The notes beneath the pieces are model-generated. The model was given only the letters and a program-made list of their open reading frames with translations. It was not told the DNA's origin and did not search any database. Below, one piece after another: positions 18,797-28,587 of a stretch of 64,000 bases of DNA. The number at the start of each line of letters is the position of its first letter. The stretch's first letter is position 1. Both the position numbers and the translations under genes were made by a program. The DNA is from Davidsoniella eucalypti (lineage: Eukaryota; Ascomycota; Sordariomycetes; Microascales; Ceratocystidaceae), in NCBI GenBank assembly GCA_004009845.1, contig RMBW01000108.1:1-64000 (forward strand), written 5' to 3'.

Positions 18797-20818
18797 ATGC
18801 ACATTAGAGCTCTAGTAGTGGCAACAGTTGCCTGGACACTATTTGTCCAGGCAGTTGTTGCATCTGCCACAAATGGCACCTACACTTGGGTCTCTACCCA
18901 CTCACTCAATGAGGCTTCAGCCTCTTTGCTTTGGAGCTCGAGTTCCACTGCTTTTGCACTCCCGGTGTCAACCATGGAGCCTGTGCTTGCCCAAAAGGCT
19001 TCAAACTCCTCGTCCTCGCTTACCGTTTCCTCCGACATGGCCTCTCTAGAGACAAATGACTTTACGGTTGTGCAGTTGTTTACGTTTATGCCGCACGTGT
19101 CTTTACATGACCGTACTGGCAACAACGCGTTTAATGTCCACTCTGCGGACGTATTTGCCTACGGATCTGAAGACTCCACAGCGTCTCTTTTTGCGTACTC
19201 CGGTACGCCGCTCATTAACCTTGACCAGGTTTCTGAGCACCTACTTGCCATCAGCTTCGATGGAGCTGATGAACTCGCTATTGAGTTCGCTATTGAGTTC
19301 ACTACCATCGATTCTGCCACCACTGTTCTAGATGTGTGGGCATCTACCTTGGCTTCCGCCTCTCAAGGCAGCGTCATAGTGATGACGCCAATTGGTTCTG
19401 TTGACTCACAGAACCATGGATGGTTCGGCGTCTCGGGCATCACTGCCCGAGGAAATACCATGATAGTGTTGGATGTCACACCCAACACAATCAACGATCT
19501 CGAGGATTGGAATGTCATGACTGACACGGCAGATGACTTCCAAAATGTCACTTATCCTCTAATGATCGAATTGGTCTCGGCGTCGGTAGATGATACCACG
19601 CCTTGGAAGTCAAAGTACATGTTCTTTGACTTCCAGCACAACAGTGGAATCACGTACAGTGATTCCCATCTGGATTTGGGCCTTAAGTGCTCATCGTGTG
19701 ATGTGTCTGGGGCCATCGGCTTCAGCTACCGGGCTGGAAAGCGTCATGGTGGAGATTTCAAAATCTCTACCAAGGGTGTAGTTGCCCAGACGTTGCTGAG
19801 ACTATATGTCACTGGACACGCTGTCCAGGGTCTTACGGGCTCTCAGCAACTACTGGCCTTACCACCAGTGTCCTTCCAGGTGCCGGATATTGGCTCTGTA
19901 TCTCTATCCCTCAGTGATAGTATTGGTTACACAGTATCCGATATCCAGGCCTACGCTCGCCTTGACTTTGGAGGCAAGATGACGGTCTCTGATGAGAATC
20001 GTCTCCTAGCCCACGCTGAGCGACGCGTCTGGAAGAGTCGTGTTGGTGCGAACATCGAGGCGCCTGTCTTCTCATTATACAAGCCCACAGTGTCTGGTGG
20101 TTTGTATGGTGAAGTGTCTGTCTACCATGCAATCCATGCCGATGTGACATTCGAATCATTGTTCATTGATGCCTCTGTATCCGCTACTATGGACTGGAAG
20201 TTCCCCCAGTTCCATCTAACGGCTGCAGCTTCATATGATGATGCTTGTGGATTGTGTGGTGGGGGGAAGTTTGGCCTTTCTGGAGATCTTGACTTGGAGA
20301 GTATCATGACTGTCGGCCTCAAGCCAAGAATATTTGGTATGGACCTATCTTGGCTGTCATTCACCCAGTCTACTACGACTAAGGTGACCGACCTGTTGGA
20401 CTTCTGTGTAGCATCCGGTCCGAAGTGCAAGAGTAGATGGTTTGACCTAAACCCTAACCACTGGCACTCAAGATCCTTCCATAAAAAGGATGCTCACAAG
20501 TTGTTCCGAGGCTCCGACTTGACGGTAACTCATGGCATTGAGTTGCCATTTGAGGCCGAGGATATGCCTTCGGATGTTGCGGACGATCTCTTCGACATGC
20601 TGGAAGATGATCGGACCAAGTGGTCCAAGACGTCCTCGGGTGCCATGGTGGGCCGTCTGGTCGACATGGTCGCCAAGCGGGAGTGGCTCCGCGGCACAGT
20701 CAAGGAGCCTTTTAACCCAGTCAAGGATGACTGGACATTGTCAACCTCCCAGAAGGCCGAGATGCTGCGCCAGCACCCGGAGTATGAGGAGGAATTCGAT
20801 GAATGGGAGCTTGAGTAA
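18797..20818 (+). CDS. Large secreted protein of unknown function
   Basis: An intronless 673-residue frame. An N-terminal signal peptide (MHIRALVVATVAWTLFVQAVVA) is followed by a Ser/Thr-rich segment with several N-x-S/T sequons (NGT, NSS, NVT). The body has alternating hydrophobic residues and many Ser/Asp/Thr, suggesting beta-rich folds, and two C-x2-C pairs (CSSC near residue 300 and CGLCGG near 485). The C-terminal 120 residues are acidic and charged (EFDEWELE end), with no GPI tail and no membrane helix. I recognise no catalytic motif or named domain; a cell-wall or extracellular role is an inference from the leader. It is transcribed divergently from the PLC-like pseudogene, with about 240 bp between them. 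The ATG chosen is the only one that yields the signal peptide. Confidence 0.85.
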   Translation: MHIRALVVATVAWTLFVQAVVASATNGTYTWVSTHSLNEASASLLWSSSSTAFALPVSTMEPVLAQKASNSSSSLTVSSDMASLETNDFTVVQLFTFMPHVSLHDRTGNNAFNVHSADVFAYGSEDSTASLFAYSGTPLINLDQVSEHLLAISFDGADELAIEFAIEFTTIDSATTVLDVWASTLASASQGSVIVMTPIGSVDSQNHGWFGVSGITARGNTMIVLDVTPNTINDLEDWNVMTDTADDFQNVTYPLMIELVSASVDDTTPWKSKYMFFDFQHNSGITYSDSHLDLGLKCSSCDVSGAIGFSYRAGKRHGGDFKISTKGVVAQTLLRLYVTGHAVQGLTGSQQLLALPPVSFQVPDIGSVSLSLSDSIGYTVSDIQAYARLDFGGKMTVSDENRLLAHAERRVWKSRVGANIEAPVFSLYKPTVSGGLYGEVSVYHAIHADVTFESLFIDASVSATMDWKFPQFHLTAAASYDDACGLCGGGKFGLSGDLDLESIMTVGLKPRIFGMDLSWLSFTQSTTTKVTDLLDFCVASGPKCKSRWFDLNPNHWHSRSFHKKDAHKLFRGSDLTVTHGIELPFEAEDMPSDVADDLFDMLEDDRTKWSKTSSGAMVGRLVDMVAKREWLRGTVKEPFNPVKDDWTLSTSQKAEMLRQHPEYEEEFDEWELE

Positions 20819-21296
20819 GCCCTCGTTATCGTGTTCTAATAGATTGATTTAATGTTTGTTGTACCTGTTCGGCCCCCTCTGTTTGTTGTGGCTTTATTTA
20901 GTTTGATTTTTGATTTTCGATATATTAATGTTTTAATGAAGTATTCTCTAAATGTTCCCTTGTACAACTATGTAATTATTGAATGAATGAATAGCCTTTT
21001 AAAAGTGGTGCTATATAAAGCCAAAGTTACACTTTCTTCCAATATCTTTTTTTTTAAATCAATGGCCGATAAATGGACATCTTCCATATATTGAGTACCA
21101 AAAAAGACCGTAAACATACTGCGCTCTTGCCATAGTATGCCGTAATACTCCAGTGAAAAGCCTATTGCACATGATAAAAAGATTTGTTCTCCCTCAACTC
21201 ACATATAAATCATCCCTCTATTTTCCCTATATACATACAACTCGAGTAGCACAGAGATCGAAGCTACAGCTACTATTGAAATGTGGAAGTGTGGCC
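20819..21296. other. 3' flank, no gene seen
   Basis: AT-rich region downstream of the 673-residue secreted-protein gene, ending at the LINE 3'-end copy. Confidence 0.5.
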
Positions 21297-21425
21297 ACTA
21301 GTTCTTCGGGGCTAGGGGCCGGTGTCGTCCCGCATATACAAAACTATTGAGTTTGTCCAGGGAGGGACTTTAAATATCCGTCCGGTAATCAATATGTCGT
21401 TAAATATAATCAAATCAAATCAAAA
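21297..21425 (+). mobile_element. LINE 3'-end copy, 5' truncated
   Basis: Begins actagttcttcggggctagg and includes gtcgtcccgcatatacaaaa, a tttgtc...ggactttaaatat block, and the tail ttaaatataatcaaatcaaa. It belongs to the same family as 24972-25127 and 5636-5728, but lacks the atgatcttagtgatttagg block before the tail, so it is an internally deleted or different subfamily copy. The 5' boundary may lie upstream of 21297. No target-site duplication was identified. Confidence 0.75.
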
Positions 21426-24209
21426 CCCGTGCCGGCACCGGGGCCGGGATACGGAGATGGAAACGGTACTACGTATATCGCGAATACGAAAATGATAGCA
21501 AACGCAAAGAAGAGGTTGCAGGTATTATTATCAAGCCTCCTTTCCGCTCTTATCTCTTACATGGTCTTACCCAATAAGAGTTAGGACGTGTTCCATCTCT
21601 GCCAGGACTGGAGGTGGGGGGCTTTGTCAAGGAGAATTACCAGTTGAAACTTGATCTGACGTTAGATGTAGTCAAGATATGTCAAACCAGTTGAAACTGA
21701 CCGACTAGCATAGATGCGATATCTGTGGCGTATAGAAAGCTGCAAGAAGAAGGGCCTTGGTGGACTCGGACGACATTACTGAAAGACCATGTGGTCAGAG
21801 ATTTACAGATGACCAAAAGCAAGAAAGCAACATAGCTGTCCCAATTAGATATAGAATCTATTAGAATTTTCTATTGTAACTCACAAGGAGCACGGAAGTT
21901 GTTAGTTTTAGCTGGGTATCTCAAGAAGATATTTAGAGTCATTCCACGTTTTTTCAACCTCCGAAGTGGGCATTTCTATCTTCTAACGCATCTGCCGAAC
22001 TCCCACCCTCAGTCTCCTAAAAGTATACTTTGTGAAGATTGGTACTCACTGCCTCTTCCAGAAGCCTTAAGCTCTTTTCTGGCACATGGTTATCTTCCAA
22101 ACTATTTACCACACAATTATAATAAAGTACCTACTAATTACATGAGGCCACATCATATAATAAAGTATAGAAAATCGATACATTAAAGGGCACAACTATG
22201 TAACATATATTCAAATTCAATATCAACTATGTGTGTACTTAATATGCTCTAGTAAAAAAAACTGATATGATAAGAGAGAAAAGAATAAAGAATTTCACAG
22301 CTTATATTCAAAAATACAGACAAGACCTCGACGTTGTTTGTTATACTTACTTGTATTTTTAGTAAAACAACCAGCCGCTAATGCCGACGGTGAAGATTGA
22401 TATCTTATCTAACTGGAAAGCTATGGCCATACATACTACACGTACTACACAAATGACAATGATTAATCAGATGCTGGTGACGACATGTACACCAGAAACC
22501 CCAAGTTTGTCCCCAGAGTTTGCCGGGCCCGAGCAGCCCGGGGCCGAAAGTACATCCTCCCCTCCATGAATTCAAACAAGAACGCAATCTAATTAAAAAA
22601 TAATGAAACTTTCGTCAATGGCAGCACGGTGAGATGACGCTCCTCATACTTATGATAAACAGAATGAGTACCAGTACACTATTATTTTGTAACATGATGT
22701 TTTTTATTTTATACCGTGGTCAAATTTGCAGGCTTGTACGAAAAACCCGCAGTGGTTCTTTGATCGCCGTATATCTTTTCATGGCTTCTTCTTTGTGATT
22801 GCATGGTGATACGCCTTACTGCTTAACAAATGATTATGTACTTAAATCTTATAAACTTCCCCTATGTGAATGGCACATATGAAATCCAACATTGGTACAA
22901 AGTTTAGTCCATGAACCCGGCTTCCAGTCTTGATATCATTAGTCTGTCTTGATCCACCAGCTTGTGTAGGTGCTCTTCTTTCATAGACACACCCACAAGA
23001 AAAAATCATCGATCCTCATAACTTCAGACTACTTGACTGAATATACAAACTGTGAAAGGATGGGATGTAGAGTATCATGGTCCTTTTGCCTACGGTATAT
23101 CCATTTTCATCTTTTCCTCAGGTTTCTTTTGATTGGTTATATACAGTCTGAATTCCGTTCCATATTTTATCTTGTGCTTCACCTAACGGCATCTCATGTG
23201 AGGTTTCATTTGACGATGACGATGTTTGTAGAGCTGTGAGACTTCTAGTCCCTCTAAGTCTAACCCTACAACTAGGGTCAAACCCCTACTCAAGCAAAAA
23301 GTGAGGGCATTATGACTTAGCTAAAATCATAAAGCATAAAAGTACAGATAGGGAAAAAAGCAGTTAACCAGAAGAATCACTTGCTCACAAGCACTCAAGT
23401 CCCGGCGAATCTATGAATTGGTGTAATTGGGGTCTCTGACTGAATTCCGCAGGCTCGGCATGAAATTGCTACCCTAACTGGAGATACCTTGCTTGAGCCT
23501 ATACCGATAGTTTCTCACATCAACTAGATCCAAGTGGAACTGAAAAAACGAAGACTGGATTTTTGGTCTAAGCTACTTATCACTAAGAGATTATTTCGAC
23601 CAAATTAAGCATTTTACATGTTATATCAAGCTTTTAAAAGGCAGGAGACAATAGCTTTAACAATGATGTAAAAGGAATATTTGTCAGCCAAGACCTCTAG
23701 AATCGAGCCAAGCTGTTTTTGCTTCGAAAATCGAGTTAGTGTTATAAAATAGAAGCTGATCGGAACTTGTGGGTTAAGTTGTGTTCACATACATATGTAC
23801 AGACGGCAAAAGATGAACCGAGGCGTATTTGAAGTGCAAAGCTTTCGGTCTTCGTTAATTGCCAATTTATGACTACCTACTGCCATTTTGCGGCAATACA
23901 ACGACATATTTTGAGTGGAAGCAGCTGGTTGAGACTATCTTCCTGTCAACTCCAAAGGCTGGTGGTCTCAGGTGCGAAGATTCAAGCATCTCTTATGGTT
24001 TTTCAGGGTCCATCCTTGGAGCCAAGAGGACTCTCTGTTAAGAGCAACCCAAGGGTAAACCTACAGAGTTCTAAGATTGACTACCTGGTGTTTTTCTCGT
24101 ACAACAAAAAAACCATTAATAGCTAGTCCGAAAGGCCGGCGGCTTCCGGCACGAGAATCGGAGGAGAGCCTGACAAAAAAAACTGTTACACAACATAAAA
24201 ATAAAAGAA
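21426..24209. other. Intergenic, no gene seen
   Basis: 2.8 kb of mostly AT-rich sequence with short unsupported frames (e.g. 21899-22186, 22970-23239). A small GC-rich patch occurs at about 22500-22560. Nothing recognisable. Confidence 0.5.
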
Positions 24210-24328
24210 ACATACAACACCTGGTATTCCCACGTGGTCACCCACCGTAGTACTGATCGGGCGCTTGATAGTTTAACTAGGGGAGAGCGGACGGGATCCC
24301 GTGCTTTCTATCAGCTATGGTCGTATGT
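24210..24328 (-). rRNA. 5S ribosomal RNA gene
   Basis: On the minus strand the sequence starts ACATACGACCATAG and ends GGTGTTGTATGT; these ends pair as helix I. The interior has the typical fungal 5S blocks AAGCAC, ATCCCGTCCGCTC, CTAGTTAAAC, GTACTACGGTGGGTGACCAC and GTGGGAAT. The length is 119 nt. The transcript would run into T-rich sequence (tttcttttattttt) that can act as a Pol III terminator. The promoter is internal in 5S genes. It stands alone, not in a tandem array, as is common in filamentous ascomycetes. It appears intact and is probably functional. Confidence 0.93.
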
Positions 24329-24373
24329 AGAAGTTTTAGGTTTAGGAGGCATTATATAGAGTATATCTGAAAT

Positions 24374-24387
24374 ATGATATGCCGTAT
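24374..24387. repeat. Target-site duplication, left copy
   Basis: atgatatgccgtat at 24374-24387 is repeated exactly at 25128-25141 and with one change (atgatataccgtat) at 25182-25195. It marks the insertion site of the elements at 24388-25127 and 25142-25181. Confidence 0.9.
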
Positions 24388-25127
24388 CAACCTTCCCTCC
24401 TACAACCCTCGGGGGGGTACCTTTGAGTTCGAGTACCTCCCCCTCCGTCCAAAGACGAATTTTTCCCCTTCGTCGTGGGTTTTAAGAGCGACCAGCACAT
24501 ATCCCCAATGCTGCTGTCCATTCTCGTTTTCTATTTCGACACTTGTCGACTTCGAAGCACCGTTTCGTGAGGCCTTGAGCCCGATTTCCCCTCTCGAGGG
24601 ATGTTCTCACCAGCGACCGACCCCGCACCTTTTCGATCGTTGGTCTCCCGAGTCTATCCACTCACCTCAGGGAGCCACACTCACACACGGCGGGCAGCCT
24701 TTTGAAGGTTCCGGATGCCCGACCCCGCGGCGCGGGAATCTTGTCGCTGTGCTTCATCCATAGCACCCGACTCGATTACGCCAAAATTTTCATTCTTACA
24801 GCCACGATCACCAGCCTCTTGGAGGCTCACTGAATAGTGGGGATGGTAGCTCCACTTAGGAGTTGGTTCTGTGGATCTGTCTTTTGGGGAATAGTTTTGT
24901 GGATGCACTGTTTTTTTTTTTTTTTTTTTTTTTTGTATTTGTTTTTGTTGCTCATAGTGGAGGTATGGACCACTAGTTCTTCGGGGCTAGGGGACGGTCT
25001 CGTCCCGCACATACAAAGCTATCGAGTTTGTCAAGCGGAGGACGTTAAATATCTGTCCGGTAGCCAATCCGGCGTCGTATGATCTTAGTGATTTAGGTAG
25101 ACGTTAAATATAATCAAATCAAATCAA
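24388..25127 (+). mobile_element. Non-autonomous LINE-derived element, about 740 bp
   Basis: Flanked by perfect 14-bp target-site duplications. The 5' part is GC-rich, starting caaccttccctcctacaacc; a 129-residue frame crosses the left boundary and is not clearly coding. A 24-nt T-run lies at 24911-24934. The 3' part (24972-25127) is the LINE 3' module: actagttcttcggggctagg, gtcgtcccgcacatacaaag, gcggaggacg, ttaaatat, an atgatcttagtgatttaggt block and an (aaatc)-type tail. No reverse transcriptase is present, so it would depend on a LINE that recognises the shared 3' end. The element's 5' end lies 46 bp upstream of the 5S gene's 5' end, in the opposite orientation. A longer LINE with an internal deletion is an alternative description. 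Confidence 0.8.
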
Positions 25128-25141
25128 ATGATATGCCGTAT

Positions 25142-25181
25142 ATGTGATTTAGGTAGACGTTAAATGTAATCAAATCAAATC
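25142..25181 (+). mobile_element. Second, 40-bp LINE tail insertion in the same target
   Basis: gtgatttaggtagacgttaa, then atgtaatcaaatcaaatc, is the last 40 bases of the LINE 3' end with one or two changes. It lies between the right target copy (25128-25141) and a third, slightly diverged copy (25182-25195). It looks like a severely 5'-truncated second insertion at the first element's target duplication. Confidence 0.75.
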
Positions 25182-25195
25182 ATGATATACCGTAT

Positions 25196-25870
25196 AGAAC
25201 GACGTGAACAATGGAATAAACATGAAGGTATTATGATATGATTCTACATATGTAACGTCTAAAAATGAGATGGCATGTTCCGGCTAGCTCCGGGCCGTCC
25301 TCCGGACGTCCGGGTCGCTTTCTTGATTCCATGAACTTGAGATTGTGGCCTAACAGTCTTTGAGTATAATCAAGTCAAGAAGAAAAAAGAAACTGTTTTT
25401 CTGTGAAATATTAATGAGTAGACGATGAAGAGAAATTATAATATTGAAAACAACGTTGTGGTCATGAGACGGTGCGCCATCCCTAATATACGGAAGTTGT
25501 GTTTAGAGGGCATCGAATTTATGTTCGGTAACTAACACTGTGTTGTACAAATTTAGCGGCTCGAGTACATACAATCACACAATATATTCAAGTTAAGTCA
25601 AGTGGTCACTGAGTGCATGTAATACAATTCATAGTGAGTTAACCCGCCGTATAAACACGTCCCTTCATCTGCGTTTATACGAATATTCTGTATTACGATT
25701 GCTAGATGGGAAATAGATGCCATCAGAGCCTTCAACTCTTTTCTTCTTACCGGGAACATAAAGATATGAATCATCAAGCCATGGAAGGGATATGTGTTTA
25801 GGTTCTCAAAAGTGATCAATTTACCACCCGGTCCAAAAGCAGGAATGATGACCTCCTTCAGGTTACCATT
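25196..25870. other. Intergenic, no gene seen
   Basis: AT-rich stretch. The last 100 bases could hold more decayed N-terminal coding sequence of the NACHT-like relic, but no readable frame is left. Confidence 0.45.
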
Positions 25871-26763
25871 GATACAGGGTGTGGGAAGTCAGTTCTGAGC
25901 AAGTTCCGCATTTACAAACACTTAGTTGTAGGTTCTTAGCAAGCTTCATCATCCTCTGATACTTTACCTTCCAGCTGCTACTTTTTTCTTCAGGGACAAC
26001 CCGAACCAAAGTAGGCTTGCCACAGCTCTTTGTGCAATTCTACACCAGCTATCTAGCCAGTAGTCACATTTACGCAGATATGCTTTACACTGAAGAGTAT
26101 ACACTATGGCAGATCTTAATCCAAGTTATTGTTAGTGATAAAGCTTTCACCAACACCTTCATTGTTATAGACTTAGGTGAGTGTATCCCCCAAGATAGTT
26201 AAAGATTGTTCTCAGCCGTCCTTACTATATGTGAGAGGTTCAATCCCACTATTGAAACTTTTCCTCAAATCCACCTTTAAGGAGAAAAAGAGGACGTTCA
26301 AATCTAGGCTGAAGTCGATATGGGGGAGGGTCTCCGTGAGGATATCCGAGAAAAGCTCTTCAGTATGAGGAATCGTACATGTGTGTTGATCTCATCATAA
26401 AGCATACAAGATCTTGTCCGAGATCTTCCTTGGATATCGATCTCTGTCATAATGCAGAATGCCTTGAACACTCAGGCTTGCAAGAAAAATGACCCTGCGA
26501 CGATGGAATTCTTCAGTTATGTCATGGAATATTGTTGAAGCCACCTAGGTGCCGTTCCTAGTATAGCAGACAAGAGAGCCAACTTTTCCATTGAGGAGGG
26601 TTATGATATCAATCATGGAACTTCCCATGGTGAGTCTGCTCTTACATTAGCTCGTCATGAGCGTCATTCTGATGTTGTTCAGTTCTTGAGCCGATATCAA
26701 TGGCGAGATTTCCAATGCTTGAGGCTTAGGAGTTGGTGGAGGTCATGGTAAGGACTACGTTCC
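25871..26763 (+). pseudogene. Decayed NACHT-ankyrin (NLR-like STAND) gene
   Basis: In one frame, about 25871-25930, DTGCGKSVLSKFRIYKHL carries a Walker A (GCGKS); SCYFFLQGQPEP follows in the same frame after a stop. From about 25981 the neighbouring frame continues LPQLFVQFYTSYLAS, LWQILIQVIV, then NTFIVIDLGECIPQDS, a NACHT Walker B block (family form: hydrophobic-DALDEC). After several in-frame stops it reads NALNTQACKKNDPATMEFF and then GESALTLARHERHSDVVQFL, matching an ankyrin repeat (S/T-A-L-x-x-A...G-H...V-V-x-x-L). The order Walker A, CYFF block, Walker B, ankyrin is that of fungal NACHT-ANK receptors, which function in allorecognition and immunity-like signalling. At least six stops and one frameshift make it a relic. 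No N-terminal effector domain is visible. Confidence 0.7.
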
Positions 26764-28576
26764 AGCATATTTCACGTGCCTGTAGCCAGCGGTCTTTTAG
26801 ACTAACCATTCTTGACTTTTTCTATGGACAAACTTCGATTCTGGAACTTGGTAGTTATAGCATCGGGCTACTATAGATAAGAGATTCTTACTAGCGTCAT
26901 AAGTAAACCTACATATAATAGGTTATTCTGGGTCGTTATTAGTTGATTTCATTGTTCAGCACATAGTATAGAAGATGTAATACTAAATATACTGCTTTCC
27001 ATATACTCAGGCAGATAGTTCAGATTTGTTTCAATTATTCTCTATTTTCTCAGCTCATGATAGTTATGTGTATGTAATATATGGCTCTAGAGTTAAGAGT
27101 AGGGTTACCATCATTATCACAGCCAATTTTGTTATAAAATCAACCTTGGTTACTATGTATCACTATGATGCAAGGAAGAGAGAAAGGTCCTTAGAGAACA
27201 AATGTAAAATCCAAGAGATATACAAAGAGGAATTTGATCGACACTGAAAAAAGAAACACTACGGTACGATGCTACTTCCTCCCTATTTGACTACTACCCA
27301 TACACTTCACTTGTACCTTTTTTTTCACGTTGAGAATCAAAAGCGACGAACAAAACGCTAGGTAGACATGAGCTATTCAAAGAGGCTATGCATAGGAGGG
27401 AAAAGGCCTTGGGTTGTAACTGTAATCCTGGGTGTTTCTTTGCATATGCTTTTGTACTGATCAGCACATTCTCATATTTTCCATGCTTCAACTAAGTTGT
27501 ACTAGCCGTATATTCCGTATATTTATTTTTACTTCCAATAATGAAAGATACATCAAAGCCACCCCTAGATAGATTCCAGCCCACGAGACCTACTTGAGCT
27601 TGAATCTAGGCAAGAATAACCATACAGCAAAATCAGATTCGCGAGGCTTTCGGGATGTATGACGCAGTCGCCCTGATTAGGAGTAAGATACTCACATGGA
27701 CGGATAGATATATCTGCATATCTATACTAGGCTGTTGTTAGTGCCTTACTATGTAGATATATAACAGTAAATATATATATGCTATGTATACAGACTACTA
27801 CAGATACATATACATATTAAAGATGATAACAATAGGCCATACTACATCGTTACCTGTACATAGAGATAGTTACATATACCATGCATCAGATCGGTCCTCA
27901 AGCGCTAAGATATGACTGCATGTCAACCATTCATGTGTATCTATCTGCTTGGACACATGTACACACCCGTATCCGCCCTCTCGACAATGAGAAAAAAGTT
28001 CCCGTCTCCGTCTCGCAACTGCATTATAGCCGGCCCAGCCTACACTTGGATTGGGTTTGGTGGAATGGATCTGATGGAGGGAGGGACTTTTACAGCTGGA
28101 CTTGTTTCAAGTTGGTGATTGTCCATGTTGTTCGTTCCTCCTGAAGAGAGGCGTTTCTTCTTCTCTGTTTTTGTGTATCTTATCCCGGATTTGTCCCTTT
28201 TTTCATCCCGTCTGTAAATCATTGCGTGACCTCTCTCTTTATTTTACATAATATCATTTTGAAAGATTCGGGGTTCAGGAAATCGGTGTTTACTCCCTTC
28301 CCCTTTGTAAGCCACAGTGTTTCTGATATGCAGAATACATCACACATGACAAAAAATGGCAATATTACTACCAGTATCGGGTAGTGTCACTTGGAATTAT
28401 ACCAGGTTGGGGAAGGACGGGATGACAAACAGATTCCACATCATACTGCTATCCTTCCACACCGCCTAAAAGCCAGCAAGCAGCCACCCACCTATGTTCT
28501 GGGTTTACATGCCGATATAAATGGGCAGAGACATATATAGGCGCATAGAAAGTAGGGGAGGAGGAACAAAGGATGA

Positions 28577-28587
28577 CCCCCCCCCCC
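28577..28587 (+). repeat. Poly-C tract (11 C)
   Basis: Eleven consecutive C on the plus strand inside otherwise AT-rich DNA. It is the first of several C-runs on the same strand in the next 6.5 kb. Confidence 0.95.

Noticed and set aside
24374..24763. 129-codon plus-strand frame
   Set aside because: Its ATG lies in the target-site duplication outside the element, and most of it spans the non-coding-looking 5' part of a non-autonomous element.
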